Below are positions 1 to 8,595 of a stretch of 46,889 nucleotides of DNA, piece after piece. Both the position numbers and the translations under genes were made by a program. Location of the stretch: NCBI GenBank assembly GCA_964492185.1, contig CAZBJH010000012.1, forward strand, positions 1-46,889, written 5' to 3'. Every line of letters begins with the position of its first letter. Positions within the stretch are counted from its first letter, which is position 1. The notes below the pieces were generated by a model. It worked only from the letters and a program-made list of their open reading frames with translations, made no database searches and was not told the DNA's origin. The DNA is from JAFGSZ01 sp964492185 (lineage in GTDB: Bacteria > Bacteroidota > Bacteroidia > Bacteroidales > UBA10428).

Positions 1-124
1 CGGATAAAAAAATGTAATATATTGGAAAATAGCAACTGCTTTCGACGCCGTGCTTCTGCACTGCACCTGATACCTGAATAATACAGCTTAGTATTTTTAT
101 AGAAAAATTTCACAAATATTTTAA

Positions 125-132
125 TACATTTG
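125..132 (+). promoter_or_regulatory. candidate -7 promoter box for glsB
   Basis: The octamer TACATTTG fits the Bacteroidota -7 consensus TAnnTTTG and lies about 83 bases before the glsB start. No TTTG box is visible at the expected 19-21 base spacing upstream, so this is a weak call. I recognise nothing else in the first 214 bases. Confidence 0.25.
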
Positions 133-214
133 CACTTCTTATTTGTTATAATGAATAGGACTAAATATGAAATTTATATAATTCCCCGATTATACAAAAA
201 CGTAATTAATCAAT

Positions 215-1159
215 ATGAAAGCCATTATTCCACCGATAGACAGAGACATAATTGAGAATGAACTAACGGAGGAAAAATTCCTGCGCTATACGAATAATGG
301 GAATAATCAGGTTTATGTGATCACAGATCATGATTCACCGAATATTATGCAGGAAATCGGCCGTTTGCGTGAACTTACTTTTCGTGCCGCGGGTGGCGGA
401 ACAGGAAAAGAAGTTGATATTGACCAGTTCGATACTTCAGAAAATCCATATAAGCAACTGATAGTCTGGGATCCGGGCAGAAAAGAAATACTCGGCGGAT
501 ACCGCTATTTTATATGTGATAAAACACTCGTAAAAAATTATGGCGTTGATCACCTTGCTACATCACGTTTATTTGATTTCTCGGAAAAATTTCAGGAGGA
601 ATACCTGCCATACACCATTGAACTGGGACGATCATTCGTGCAACCTGCCTATCAGAATACGAACAGGAACAGCAAGGGACTCTATGCCCTCGATAACTTG
701 TGGGACGGGCTTGGTGCATTATGGATGAACAATAAGGAAATTAAATATTTTTTCGGTAAGGTTACCATGTATACAGATTATCACCCCGAAGCAAGAAACC
801 TTATTTTGTATTTCCTCGACAAGCATTTCAGGGATGACGAAGATCTTATACGCCCGGTCAAACCCCTTAAAACAAATATGGATAAAAAGAAATTAGAAAA
901 AATACTAACCAGTGATGATTACCAGAAGAATCTCAGGATAGTAAGCCAGAAAGTCCGTTCGTATGGTGAACTTATTCCCCCTCTTATTAATGCTTATATC
1001 AACCTGTCACCAACATTAAAATGTTTTGGTACAGCTATCAACACTCATTTTGGCAATGTTGAAGAAACAGCCGTAATGATAACTCTCGAGGATATGTATG
1101 AATCGAAAGTTGAACGGCATATTAAGACATACACTCCCAACGAGAAATTCAGGAGTTAG
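215..1159 (+). CDS. glsB: GlsB-type N-acyltransferase (GNAT/hemolysin-like), glycine lipid synthesis
   Basis: This 314-residue protein resembles the Bacteroides GlsB enzymes. GlsB transfers a 3-hydroxy fatty acyl chain to the amino group of glycine, the first step of glycine and flavolipin lipid synthesis at the cytoplasmic membrane. Visible family signatures are the Gly-rich GGGTGKEVDIDQFD stretch at residues 60-73, LIVWDP at 82-87, the ELGRSFV core at 136-142 and KGLYALDNLWDGLGA at about 154-168. The length is normal for the family, and there is no signal peptide or membrane segment. In Bacteroides the second enzyme, the O-acyltransferase GlsA, is usually encoded next door. Here the downstream neighbour is a repeat and then purF on the opposite strand, so any GlsA gene is upstream of the window or elsewhere. 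Function is inferred from family resemblance; ornithine as an alternative amine acceptor cannot be excluded. Confidence 0.85.
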   Translation: MKAIIPPIDRDIIENELTEEKFLRYTNNGNNQVYVITDHDSPNIMQEIGRLRELTFRAAGGGTGKEVDIDQFDTSENPYKQLIVWDPGRKEILGGYRYFICDKTLVKNYGVDHLATSRLFDFSEKFQEEYLPYTIELGRSFVQPAYQNTNRNSKGLYALDNLWDGLGALWMNNKEIKYFFGKVTMYTDYHPEARNLILYFLDKHFRDDEDLIRPVKPLKTNMDKKKLEKILTSDDYQKNLRIVSQKVRSYGELIPPLINAYINLSPTLKCFGTAINTHFGNVEETAVMITLEDMYESKVERHIKTYTPNEKFRS

Positions 1160-1180
1160 CATTTATCGTATTTCCGCGAG

Positions 1181-1197
1181 TTTATTGACAGACTCTA
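1181..1197 (-). repeat. solo family-1 terminal repeat
   Basis: TTTATTGACAGACTCTA is the reverse complement of the left terminus of the family-1 palindromic elements (TAGAGTCTGTC..ATAAA). No element body is attached. It directly abuts the family-3 palindrome and may be the remnant of an excised or decayed copy. Confidence 0.5.
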
Positions 1198-1432
1198 GGG
1201 TCTGCTGAAAAAGTCTGTAGTACATCAGATACAAGGCGGCAAAGCAAAGCTGTATAAGAATACCGCGAGCTGCAGCCAACGCGGTAGATGATGTGCTACA
1301 GACTAACGAAATATTATCTTTAATAAGCGCAAAGGATTTTATTAATATGAGTTAAAACACTTGCACCTGACAAACAATTAATTGCTGTATTGTGCTGATT
1401 ATTAATCTATTTCGTGTTTTTCAGCAGGCTCT
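1197..1432. repeat. family-3 nested palindromic element (MITE-like)
   Basis: Near-perfect terminal inverted repeats AGGGTCTGCTGAAAAA (1197-1212) and TTTTTCAGCAGGCTCT (1417-1432) match at 14 of 16 positions. Inside lies a second inverted pair, GTCTGTAGTACATCA (1213-1227) and TGATGTGCTACAGAC (1289-1303), matching at 14 of 15, which encloses a small ACCGCG...CGCGGT hairpin (about 1262-1285). There is no open reading frame of note. The element fills the gap between the convergent genes glsB and purF and could act as a terminator for either, although its terminal repeats suggest a non-autonomous mobile element. Confidence 0.65.
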
Positions 1433-1449
1433 AATTACTGATAACTAAA

Positions 1450-3351
1450 CTAATACGCCCTTACTTCCCTTCCTTCGATAAAATTCACAAAAGCACGGCT
1501 TACCACTTTATTGCCACCGGGAGTAGGATAGTCACCTGAAAAATACCAGTCACCAAGGTCATTAGGGCAGGCTTTATGGAGATTTTCAATTGACTGATAA
1601 ACAATTTTCAGTTCGGCATTTATTTCACTGGTGTGTAACATTCTTGCTATCTTGTCAGAAATCTCTTCCGGAGTGAAGGGTGCATAAATCTCTTTAACAT
1701 AGTTTACATATTTTTCTTTGGGAAATCCTTCCTGGTATTTTGATTTCTTATATACTTCATTGATCACATTGTCCTTTTCTGTTTCCCTTAATAATTCAAT
1801 TGCAGCCCTGAATGCAATAAAATCCCCCAGCTTAACCATATCAATACCATAACAATCGGGGTAGCGGATCTGAGGTGAGGAGGAGACAACAACAATCCTT
1901 TTCGGACCCAGCCTGTCGAGAATCTTGACAATACTATACTTAAGTGTTGTGCCCCTGACGATTGAATCATCAATAACTACCAGATTATCAACTCCACTTC
2001 TTATAGTGTCATAAGAAACATCATAAACATGACCAACCAGGTCATTCCGCCCTTCGTCCTTTGAGATAAATGTACGAAGCTTGATATCTTTTATCGCAAC
2101 TTTCTCAACCCGTGGTTTAAGAGAAATTATATGATCCAGTTCTTCTTCCGTAATATCCTTTCCCAGCTCAATAATACGTTTTTTCCCTTCATATTGCATA
2201 TGATATTCAATACCCGATATCATACCATAATAAGCCGTTTCAGAAGTATTTGGAATATACGAGAATACTGTATTTTCCAGATCATTGTCAACAGCATTAA
2301 TAATTGCCGGGGTTAATAATTCACCGAGTTTTTTTCTTTCACGGTAAATATCACTATCTCCTCCTCTTGAAAAATAAATGCGCTCGAACGAACATGATCT
2401 CCTCTCAAAGGGCTCACGTATCCGGGGTATAGAGATCTCCCCGTTTTTCTTAATAATGATAGCATGTCCCGGCGGTAATTCATTTACTTCTTCTCTCTTC
2501 ACATTCATTACAGTTTGAATAACCGGTCGCTCAGAGGTGACAACAGCGATTTCGTCACTGGTGTAATAATAAGCAGGCCTTATGCCCCACGGATCACGCA
2601 ATACAAATGCATCACCATGTCCTATCAAACCGGCAATAACATATCCCCCGTCCCATTTTTTACTCGATTCCCGTAATACATTTTCAATCGAGATATTCTC
2701 AGCAATCAAATCGGAGATCTCACGATTGGAATAATTTTGTTGTTTATAACGTTCAAATTCCTTTTGATTTTCAGCGTCAAGAAAATGGCCAACATTTTCA
2801 AGAACGGTAACCGTATCAGAAAAATCACGCGGATGCTGGCCCAGTTCAATAAGAACACGGAATAATTCATCAACATTTGTTAAATTAAAATTACCTCCGA
2901 GCACAAGATTCCTTGATTTCCAGTTGTTTTGCCGCATAACGGGATGAATATTCTCAATATTATTCTCTCCGTATGTGCCGTATCGTAAATGCCCCAGCAT
3001 CAGCTCGGCAACAAAGGGCAGATTATTTTTTGCCCATACAGGGTCATTCACCAGCCCGGAAAATTCTCTTTCTGTCTTTAAAAATGTGGAGTTTATTTTT
3101 TTAAAAAGGTCATTTATGGCAGATACACTTGTTGATCGCACCCTGTGTACATATTCGTTGCCCGGTTCAAGATCAAATTTAAGACTTACGATTCCGGCCC
3201 CGTCCTGCCCCCTGTTATGCTGTTTCTCCATCAAAAGATATAATTTCTGAAGAGCATAACGCAAAGTTCCGTATTTTAATTGATAATATTCAACAGGCTT
3301 CAGAAGTCGAATTAAAGCAATCCCACATTCATGTTTAATCTCATCACTCAT
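1450..3351 (-). CDS. purF: amidophosphoribosyltransferase-type class II glutamine amidotransferase
   Basis: PurF catalyses the first committed step of purine synthesis, converting PRPP and glutamine to 5-phosphoribosylamine. The 633-residue protein begins MSDEIKHECGIAL, placing the expected N-terminal nucleophile at Cys9 after a short leader that would be removed. An in-frame start 17 codons further upstream would overlap the preceding SPOR gene, so the start at 3351 is preferred. The glutaminase (Ntn-hydrolase) half shows the RGQDGAG and LGHLRYGTYG motifs. The phosphoribosyltransferase half carries the PRPP loop VVIDDSIVRGTT at about residues 458-469 and the downstream YPDCYGIDM motif. At over 600 residues it is longer than Escherichia coli PurF (about 505), which is usual for this Bacteroidota subgroup. 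It is the last gene of a minus-strand run with the SPOR and LEA-type genes. Confidence 0.85.
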   Translation of the reverse strand: MSDEIKHECGIALIRLLKPVEYYQLKYGTLRYALQKLYLLMEKQHNRGQDGAGIVSLKFDLEPGNEYVHRVRSTSVSAINDLFKKINSTFLKTEREFSGLVNDPVWAKNNLPFVAELMLGHLRYGTYGENNIENIHPVMRQNNWKSRNLVLGGNFNLTNVDELFRVLIELGQHPRDFSDTVTVLENVGHFLDAENQKEFERYKQQNYSNREISDLIAENISIENVLRESSKKWDGGYVIAGLIGHGDAFVLRDPWGIRPAYYYTSDEIAVVTSERPVIQTVMNVKREEVNELPPGHAIIIKKNGEISIPRIREPFERRSCSFERIYFSRGGDSDIYRERKKLGELLTPAIINAVDNDLENTVFSYIPNTSETAYYGMISGIEYHMQYEGKKRIIELGKDITEEELDHIISLKPRVEKVAIKDIKLRTFISKDEGRNDLVGHVYDVSYDTIRSGVDNLVVIDDSIVRGTTLKYSIVKILDRLGPKRIVVVSSSPQIRYPDCYGIDMVKLGDFIAFRAAIELLRETEKDNVINEVYKKSKYQEGFPKEKYVNYVKEIYAPFTPEEISDKIARMLHTSEINAELKIVYQSIENLHKACPNDLGDWYFSGDYPTPGGNKVVSRAFVNFIEGREVRAY

Positions 3352-3364
3352 TATGTATCCGGTT

Positions 3365-3889
3365 TTAATCCAATGGGGGAAAGTTGATCGTTGTTTCCAC
3401 AATATAAGCTCCTGAATATCTTTTCTCTACCTCCCTCAAATATTTTATGGCTTCCGAGCGCGTTCTGAAATCACCAAGATACACCCGGTAATATACATCA
3501 TCGTGTATTATATGAACCTTAATATCGCTATACATACTGTTCAGCTCAGACCGGATCCTGAAAGCATCTTCACCGGCCCCCTGCCCCGTGGCAAAAAAAA
3601 CGGATATCCGGTATCCCGGGATACCATTCCTGCCGCGTTCATGTTCAATATGCTTGTATACAAGCGATTTTATATTATCATCCTGAATTATCCGGACGCT
3701 CCCCGGGTAGGAATTGTCCTTTTCAATTCTTGAAAAAACATCATCGGATTGCGTAAATGAAAACCGGAAGAAAGTAAAAAGAAATATAATGGTAATTAAT
3801 GTGGATCGTTGTACATAAGTTTCCGGTTTTATTCCATTCAGTTTGAAAACCGGTAATGATGAAAATATCACTGGTATTTTATGGCTCAT
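3365..3889 (-). CDS. SPOR-domain exported or anchored protein
   Basis: The protein has a hydrophobic segment near residues 28-44 (STLITIIFLFTFFRFSF), read as a signal peptide or single membrane anchor. A C-terminal SPOR domain follows at about 95-165, recognised from the pattern GYRISVFFATG...YYRVYLGDFRTRSEA..YL. SPOR domains bind septal peptidoglycan that lacks stem peptides. The start at 3889 (MSHKIP, 174 residues) is chosen because the alternative ATG at 3943 overlaps the upstream lipoprotein gene and adds 18 residues of no clear purpose. The purF start follows 13 bases later, suggesting co-transcription. A role in division or envelope maintenance is an inference from the domain alone. Confidence 0.7.
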   Translation of the reverse strand: MSHKIPVIFSSLPVFKLNGIKPETYVQRSTLITIIFLFTFFRFSFTQSDDVFSRIEKDNSYPGSVRIIQDDNIKSLVYKHIEHERGRNGIPGYRISVFFATGQGAGEDAFRIRSELNSMYSDIKVHIIHDDVYYRVYLGDFRTRSEAIKYLREVEKRYSGAYIVETTINFPPLD

Positions 3890-3929
3890 GATTATTATCC
3901 CGTAAAAATATATAATTTTTTTGAGCTTA

Positions 3930-4391
3930 TCAAAATCCGTCAATAATTGTGGACTCCTTAACAGGAATGACTTTGGTAATTAATAATGACCTTACCTTAA
4001 CATGTCCCTCAATTTCTATATGATATCTGTTCCCATGTGATGATTTCATAAAAAAGGCAGCACTCTGTAAAATATTCGCAACATGCATACGCAATACAAA
4101 CCTGTGTTCTATATCCGACTTTGAAGGGATAATTACCACCTCATCACAAATTACCCTTCCCAGGTAATTGCCGTTAATAGTTGTTCTCAGGTCAATTTCT
4201 TTCACCCTGAATCGCGTGTTGGTAGGATTTGATATTGGTACGATTGCTTCAAATGTAACAGCATTATTAACAAAACCTTTGAACTGTACCCGGTTAATAT
4301 CCCCTATCTCAATATCCTCAAAATTCCCGCAACCGTTAATTGTGAACAGTATAAGAAAAAAAAACGGGTAAATTATATTTGTTTTTGTCAT
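3930..4391 (-). CDS. LEA type 2-like (LEA14/WHy) lipoprotein
   Basis: The 153-residue product has a short hydrophobic leader ending in the lipobox-like INGC, with Cys about 22 residues in, so it is probably a lipoprotein. The remainder resembles the late-embryogenesis-abundant group 2 fold: a beta-rich domain with the motif VPISNPTNTRFRVKEIDLR followed by NGNYLGRV. Such small lipoproteins are common in Bacteroidota and their function is unknown. An ATG nine codons upstream (4418) is possible, but the start at 4391 gives a conventional signal peptide (MTKTNIIYPFFFLILF). The gene is divergent from the CoA-binding protein gene, with about 61 bases between starts. Confidence 0.65.
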   Translation of the reverse strand: MTKTNIIYPFFFLILFTINGCGNFEDIEIGDINRVQFKGFVNNAVTFEAIVPISNPTNTRFRVKEIDLRTTINGNYLGRVICDEVVIIPSKSDIEHRFVLRMHVANILQSAAFFMKSSHGNRYHIEIEGHVKVRSLLITKVIPVKESTIIDGF

Positions 4392-4452
4392 TTCCACCCA
4401 GGTATAACGAAAATCCATTGAAAATATTCGGTATCTTGCAAATAAAACAAAG

Positions 4453-4905
4453 ATGGTAAAAAAAGAAACAATTAACGCCTTCCTTGCATCGAAAAAATTT
4501 GCAATAGCCGGTGTATCCAGAAATCCGAAAAAATTCGGGAATATTGTATTCAGGGAGTTGAAGGAAAAAGGTTATGAATTATATCCGGTAAACCCCAATA
4601 CTAAAGAAATTAACGGAATCAAATGCTATAACAACGTCAGTGAATTGCCCGGTAATATAAAACAACTGGTCATTTTAACACCAAAAAATGTAACTGACCG
4701 GGTTTTGCGAGACGCTATAAAACATGGCATTAAAAACATCTGGGTTCAGCAAATGTCAGAAACAAGGGACACGATAAAAATAGCAGAAGAATACCAGGTA
4801 GAACTGATCCATAACAAATGCATTTTCATGTTTGCCGAACCGGTAACCGGCTTCCACCGTTTCCATCGTACCCTGCTTAAACTGTTCGGAAGACTGCCTA
4901 AATGA
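4453..4905 (+). CDS. CoA-binding Rossmann-fold protein (YccU-like)
   Basis: The 150-residue single-domain protein matches the CoA_binding_2 family. It shows the nucleotide-binding loop FAIAGVSRNPKKFGN at about residues 16-30, the YPVNPN turn at about 42-47, and the IKNIWVQQ and HNKCIFMFAEP segments seen in YccU-like proteins. The family has the N-terminal CoA-binding domain of succinyl-CoA synthetase alpha without catalytic partners, and its physiological role is unsettled. It stands alone, divergent from the LEA lipoprotein gene. The C-terminal tail (GFHRFHRTLLKLFGRLPK) is basic and slightly longer than in typical 120-140-residue members. Confidence 0.8.
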   Translation: MVKKETINAFLASKKFAIAGVSRNPKKFGNIVFRELKEKGYELYPVNPNTKEINGIKCYNNVSELPGNIKQLVILTPKNVTDRVLRDAIKHGIKNIWVQQMSETRDTIKIAEEYQVELIHNKCIFMFAEPVTGFHRFHRTLLKLFGRLPK

Positions 4906-4998
4906 CCACCTGTATTATTGATTTGTCAGGCTTTTTTCAACACATCACATAATTTCATTTTTATGAACTTTTCGCCCTGCTAAACCAATAATAAAGAC

Positions 4999-6063
4999 TT
5001 AAATTCCTTCAGCTACCAGATCTCCCACTTCCGAAGTTGAATATCCCATCTTACCTGCACCCATATCTTTAAGCTTGTTAGCTGTTACATTCATTATCGA
5101 TTTCTCGATCGCATCTGCAGCTTTATATTCACCAAGATGTTCAAGCATCATTACACCACAGGATATTGCTGCCAAAGGGTTTATAACATTCATTCCTGTA
5201 TATTTCGGCGCCGAACCTCCGATGGGTTCAAACATGGATACTCCTTCGGGATTGATATTACCGCCTGCTGCAATGCCCATTCCGCCTTGTGTAATTGCTC
5301 CCAGGTCAGTGATTATATCACCAAACATATTACCGGTAACAATAACATCAAACCATTCAGGATTTTTTACCATCCACATGCAGGTGGCATCAACATGATA
5401 ATAATCACGTTTGATATCGTTGTAATCCTTCCGGCCTATCTCATGAAAGGCTCTTTCCCAAAGATCATAAACATAGGTAAGCACGTTTGTCTTACCACAT
5501 AAAGCAAGCTTATTATCCTTATTTCTCTTCTTAGTGTATTCAAATGCAAAACGTAAACAACGTTCAACCTGTTCGCGGTTGTAAACCATACTTTGTACTG
5601 CCACCTCATCAGGAGTTCCCTGCATGGAAAATCCGCCAATGCCCGTATACAGTCCACCGGTATTTTCCCTGACAACAACATAGTCAATATGCTCGGGACC
5701 CTTGTCCTTCAGTGGAGTCGGCACACCGGGATAGAGCTTCACGGGACGAAGGTTTATATATTGATCAAGTTCAAACCTAAGCTTTAATAAAATGCCTTTT
5801 TCAAGAATACCGGGTTTAACATCCGGGTGTCCGATGGCACCGAGAAATATCGCATCGAATTTCCTTAGTTCATCCGGAGCTGTCTCAGGGAGGACTTCAC
5901 CAGTTCTCAGATACCGGTCACCGCCAAAATCAAAGTTTTCGAAATTGAGTGAAAATCCAAATTTATCAGCTGCTGCATTAAGCGCTTTAATTCCTTCGTT
6001 CACTACCTCAGGACCTGTCCCGTCACCGGGGAGAACTGCAATGTTGTAAGATTTATTAGCCAT
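4999..6063 (-). CDS. leuB: 3-isopropylmalate dehydrogenase
   Basis: LeuB oxidises and decarboxylates 3-isopropylmalate to 2-oxoisocaproate with NAD+, the third step of leucine synthesis. The 354-residue protein begins with the expected IAVLPGDGTGPEVVNEG. It carries the substrate region VVVRENTGGLYTG and the DMFGDIITD metal/substrate motif (seen as GNMFGDIITDLGA). The NAD-binding segment reads EPIGGSAPKYTG rather than the more common HGSAPDIAG form, which places it in the variant subfamily seen in Bacteroidota and archaea. It is the last gene of the leu operon, 17 bases after the LeuA-family gene. Confidence 0.9.
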   Translation of the reverse strand: MANKSYNIAVLPGDGTGPEVVNEGIKALNAAADKFGFSLNFENFDFGGDRYLRTGEVLPETAPDELRKFDAIFLGAIGHPDVKPGILEKGILLKLRFELDQYINLRPVKLYPGVPTPLKDKGPEHIDYVVVRENTGGLYTGIGGFSMQGTPDEVAVQSMVYNREQVERCLRFAFEYTKKRNKDNKLALCGKTNVLTYVYDLWERAFHEIGRKDYNDIKRDYYHVDATCMWMVKNPEWFDVIVTGNMFGDIITDLGAITQGGMGIAAGGNINPEGVSMFEPIGGSAPKYTGMNVINPLAAISCGVMMLEHLGEYKAADAIEKSIMNVTANKLKDMGAGKMGYSTSEVGDLVAEGI

Positions 6064-6080
6064 TTGCTCTGATTATTAAA

Positions 6081-7670
6081 TTATTTATTGATTTGATTAT
6101 TATTTGTTATTTCAGCATTGTCTTTTACAGATGCCTGCTGGTCATTCTGCTGTTCAATAATGTTCAGCATTTTCATTGTTGCTTTGATCGCCGCGATATT
6201 CTGATCGGGATCGAGTCCCCTTGTTTTAAGTTCACGCCCGTTACTACTGTCATCCCAGGTAATTACAGTTGCCACCAGTGCATCGGTCTTTCCTCCCGGT
6301 GGTATGGTAACAATATAATCGGCCAGGCGGGGTACATATTTATCAAGGCGCTTATATATTTTCTTCAGTGCTTTCATGAAAGCATCATATTGTCCGTCAC
6401 CGGAAGATGACTCCTCGTAGATATTTTCGCCTATTCCCAGCTTAAGCGTTGCCGTTGATTTAAGTCCGTTTGCGGCAGTTAATGAAAAATTGATCACCTT
6501 TATCCTGTTTTCAATAACATCACTGTGCAAGACATCCGCAACAATGTATGGCAGGTCATCCGAAGTTATATTTTCCTTCTTATCTCCAAGCTCAATTACT
6601 TTTTCTGTTACCTTCTTTATCTCATTAGTATTTAATTCTATCCCCAATTCCTGCAAATTTTTCAAAATATTTGCCTTGCCGGCAGTTTTACCAAGGGCAT
6701 ACTTTCTCACACGGCCGAAACGTTCGGGCAGAAGATCATTAAAATAAAGATTATCCTTATTATCACCGTCGGCATGAACACCACATGTCTGGGTAAAAAC
6801 ATTATCACCAATGATGGGTCTGTTGGCCGGGATCCTGAGGCCGGAAAAAGATTCAACGATCTTACTGGCCAGATATATTTTCTTTTCTACCACTGACACC
6901 TTTACACCGAGATGATCAAGCAGCACTCCCACCACGCTTGAAAGAGGCACATTGCCTGCCCGCTCCCCCAAACCGTTAACCGTTGTATGCAACCCGCTTA
7001 TACCGGCTTTAACTGCAGCAAATACATTCGCGGCAGCCATATCATAATCATTATGGGCATGATAATCGAAATGGAGATCGGGATATCGTTCTACCATGTC
7101 ACGGCAAAATTCAAAAGTTTCATCGGGATTCAATATCCCGAGCGTATCTGGAAGCATAAACCTCTTTATCCCAGTATGTTCTAGTCCGTCAAGCATGAAA
7201 TAAACATATTCACGGGAGTTACGCATACCATTGGACCAGTCTTCGAGATAAATGTTAACCGACAAATCATTGTTCCGGGCATAATCAACCGTATCTTTCA
7301 GGTCATTCAGGTGTTGTTCGGGCGTTTTACGCAACTGGCCTTCAACATGTTTTTTTGATCCTTTTGCCAGCAGATTGGCCACTTTAACCCCTGCCGACCT
7401 GATCCAGTCAAGCGATGCTGTGCCATCTATAAAGGCAAGTACTTCGATCTTATCCAGATAACCGGCCCGGGATGCCCATTCGGTAATTTTTTTCACCCCT
7501 TCAAACTCACCGGCAGATACTCTTGCCGAAGCAACCTCCAGCCTGTCTATCCTGAGCTCTTCCAGCAACAATTTGGCAATACTGAGTTTTTCATTTGCCG
7601 TGAAAGACACCCCGGAAGTTTGTTCGCCATCCCTTAGGGTGGTATCCATTATTTCAATCTTATCTCTCAT
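6081..7670 (-). CDS. cimA: LeuA-family condensing enzyme, likely (R)-citramalate synthase or second 2-isopropylmalate synthase
   Basis: The 529-residue protein has the HMGL-like TIM barrel with MDTTLRDGEQTSG at residues 8-20, LPDTLGI and the metal-binding HAHNDYDMAAAN. A LeuA dimerisation/regulatory domain is visible around SSSGDGQYDAF. The architecture is that of citramalate synthase (pyruvate plus acetyl-CoA, feeding isoleucine synthesis) or of a second 2-isopropylmalate synthase; motifs alone do not decide the substrate. It differs clearly from the LeuA at the head of the same operon. That supports a distinct substrate and would let LeuCD and LeuB serve both leucine and threonine-independent isoleucine routes. 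A family-1 repeat separates it from leuD. The Asn/Gln-rich C-terminal tail after about residue 505 looks disordered. Confidence 0.7.
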   Translation of the reverse strand: MRDKIEIMDTTLRDGEQTSGVSFTANEKLSIAKLLLEELRIDRLEVASARVSAGEFEGVKKITEWASRAGYLDKIEVLAFIDGTASLDWIRSAGVKVANLLAKGSKKHVEGQLRKTPEQHLNDLKDTVDYARNNDLSVNIYLEDWSNGMRNSREYVYFMLDGLEHTGIKRFMLPDTLGILNPDETFEFCRDMVERYPDLHFDYHAHNDYDMAAANVFAAVKAGISGLHTTVNGLGERAGNVPLSSVVGVLLDHLGVKVSVVEKKIYLASKIVESFSGLRIPANRPIIGDNVFTQTCGVHADGDNKDNLYFNDLLPERFGRVRKYALGKTAGKANILKNLQELGIELNTNEIKKVTEKVIELGDKKENITSDDLPYIVADVLHSDVIENRIKVINFSLTAANGLKSTATLKLGIGENIYEESSSGDGQYDAFMKALKKIYKRLDKYVPRLADYIVTIPPGGKTDALVATVITWDDSSNGRELKTRGLDPDQNIAAIKATMKMLNIIEQQNDQQASVKDNAEITNNNQINK

Positions 7671-7747
7671 TGCTTGTCACTCCTTACTGATTAATTGCAA
7701 TTTCCTGTTACCTGCATTAATAAAATATGAACGCAGGCCGCTTTATT

Positions 7748-7914
7748 TAGTGTCCATCTATAAAGTTGGCAAAATGTTTAACCGGACATGTGTCTGTTCA
7801 GAAGGTTCCATTTGCAAGGCTCGCGCAGTCCGAAAATGCGGAGTTTACTTATCGTAAATGAGCAATTTTCGAACAAGCGTAACGCGGCAAATGGGACTTT
7901 ATGGACAGACACTA
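7748..7914 (+). repeat. family-1 palindromic element, copy A
   Basis: Complete copy inside the leu operon, between leuD and the LeuA-family gene. It begins TAGTGTCCATCTATAAAG and ends GGACAGACACTA, one base before the leuD stop codon (complement at 7916-7918). The outer stem pairs TGTCTGTTCAGAAGG (from 7791) with the right arm ending GGACAGACA. The middle stem is GTCCGAAAAT against ATTTTCGAAC and the apex is TTTAC-TTATC-GTAAA. A read-through leu transcript would contain this hairpin. Confidence 0.8.
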
Positions 7915-7915
7915 T

Positions 7916-8515
7916 TTATGCAAAGGATCTGCTCCTTTCATATGCTTCAATCTCATCTTTCATATTGAGCAGATAATCAATATCGTCATACCCATTCAAC
8001 AAACACTCCTTTTTATACGGATTGATCTCAAAATTATCTGCATCCCTTGTTGAAAGAATTCGTATTTCCTGTTTCTCCAGATCGACTTCTACCTCGGTTG
8101 CAGGATCACTTTGCACTTCCGTCATCAGTTTCTGAAGAAAATCCTGTGAGATCTGTACCGGCAATAACCCGTTATTCAAAGCATTATTTTTGAAGATGTC
8201 GGCAAAAAAACTGGAAACCACAACTTTAAATCCATAATCATGAATAGCCCATGCAGCATGCTCCCGGCTTGAACCGCTGCCAAAGTTTTTACCTGCAACC
8301 AATATGGTCCCGGAAAAAGCGGGATCGTTCAATACAAAATCTGCCACCGGTTGGTTGTTTTTATCATACCTCCAGTCCATGAAAAGGTTATCACCGAATC
8401 CTTCCCTTGTAGTTGCTTTTAAAAAACGTGCAGGAATTATTTGATCAGTATCCACGTTTTCGACTGGCAGCGGGACACATCTTGACCTTACTATTTTAAA
8501 TTTATCAATTGGCAT
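7916..8515 (-). CDS. leuD: 3-isopropylmalate dehydratase small subunit
   Basis: LeuD forms the small swivelling subunit of isopropylmalate isomerase, which works with LeuC to convert 2- to 3-isopropylmalate. The 199-residue length is normal. Diagnostic motifs are VDTDQIIPARFLK at about residues 19-31, and GKNFGSGSSREHAAWAI with the substrate-recognition loop before ILVAGKNFG. It lies 80 bases downstream of leuC; that gap contains a solo family-1 terminal repeat. Its stop codon abuts repeat copy A. Confidence 0.92.
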   Translation of the reverse strand: MPIDKFKIVRSRCVPLPVENVDTDQIIPARFLKATTREGFGDNLFMDWRYDKNNQPVADFVLNDPAFSGTILVAGKNFGSGSSREHAAWAIHDYGFKVVVSSFFADIFKNNALNNGLLPVQISQDFLQKLMTEVQSDPATEVEVDLEKQEIRILSTRDADNFEINPYKKECLLNGYDDIDYLLNMKDEIEAYERSRSFA

Positions 8516-8549
8516 TTTTCTGTAATTTTATATCTTTTAATTAAAATGG

Positions 8550-8570
8550 TTTATTGACAGACTCTATTTA
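8550..8570 (-). repeat. solo family-1 terminal repeat
   Basis: The 20 bases TTATTGACAGACTCTATTTA sit in the leuC-leuD gap and are the reverse complement of the left terminus of family-1 elements. No body is attached, so this looks like a remnant. Confidence 0.45.
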
Positions 8571-8595
8571 CCTGCCTTACATTGTTATTCTGTTT

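Noticed and set aside
540..728. Plus-strand 62-codon frame inside glsB, and many similar overlapping frames throughout
   Set aside because: They lie in alternative frames of strongly supported genes and show no family motif.
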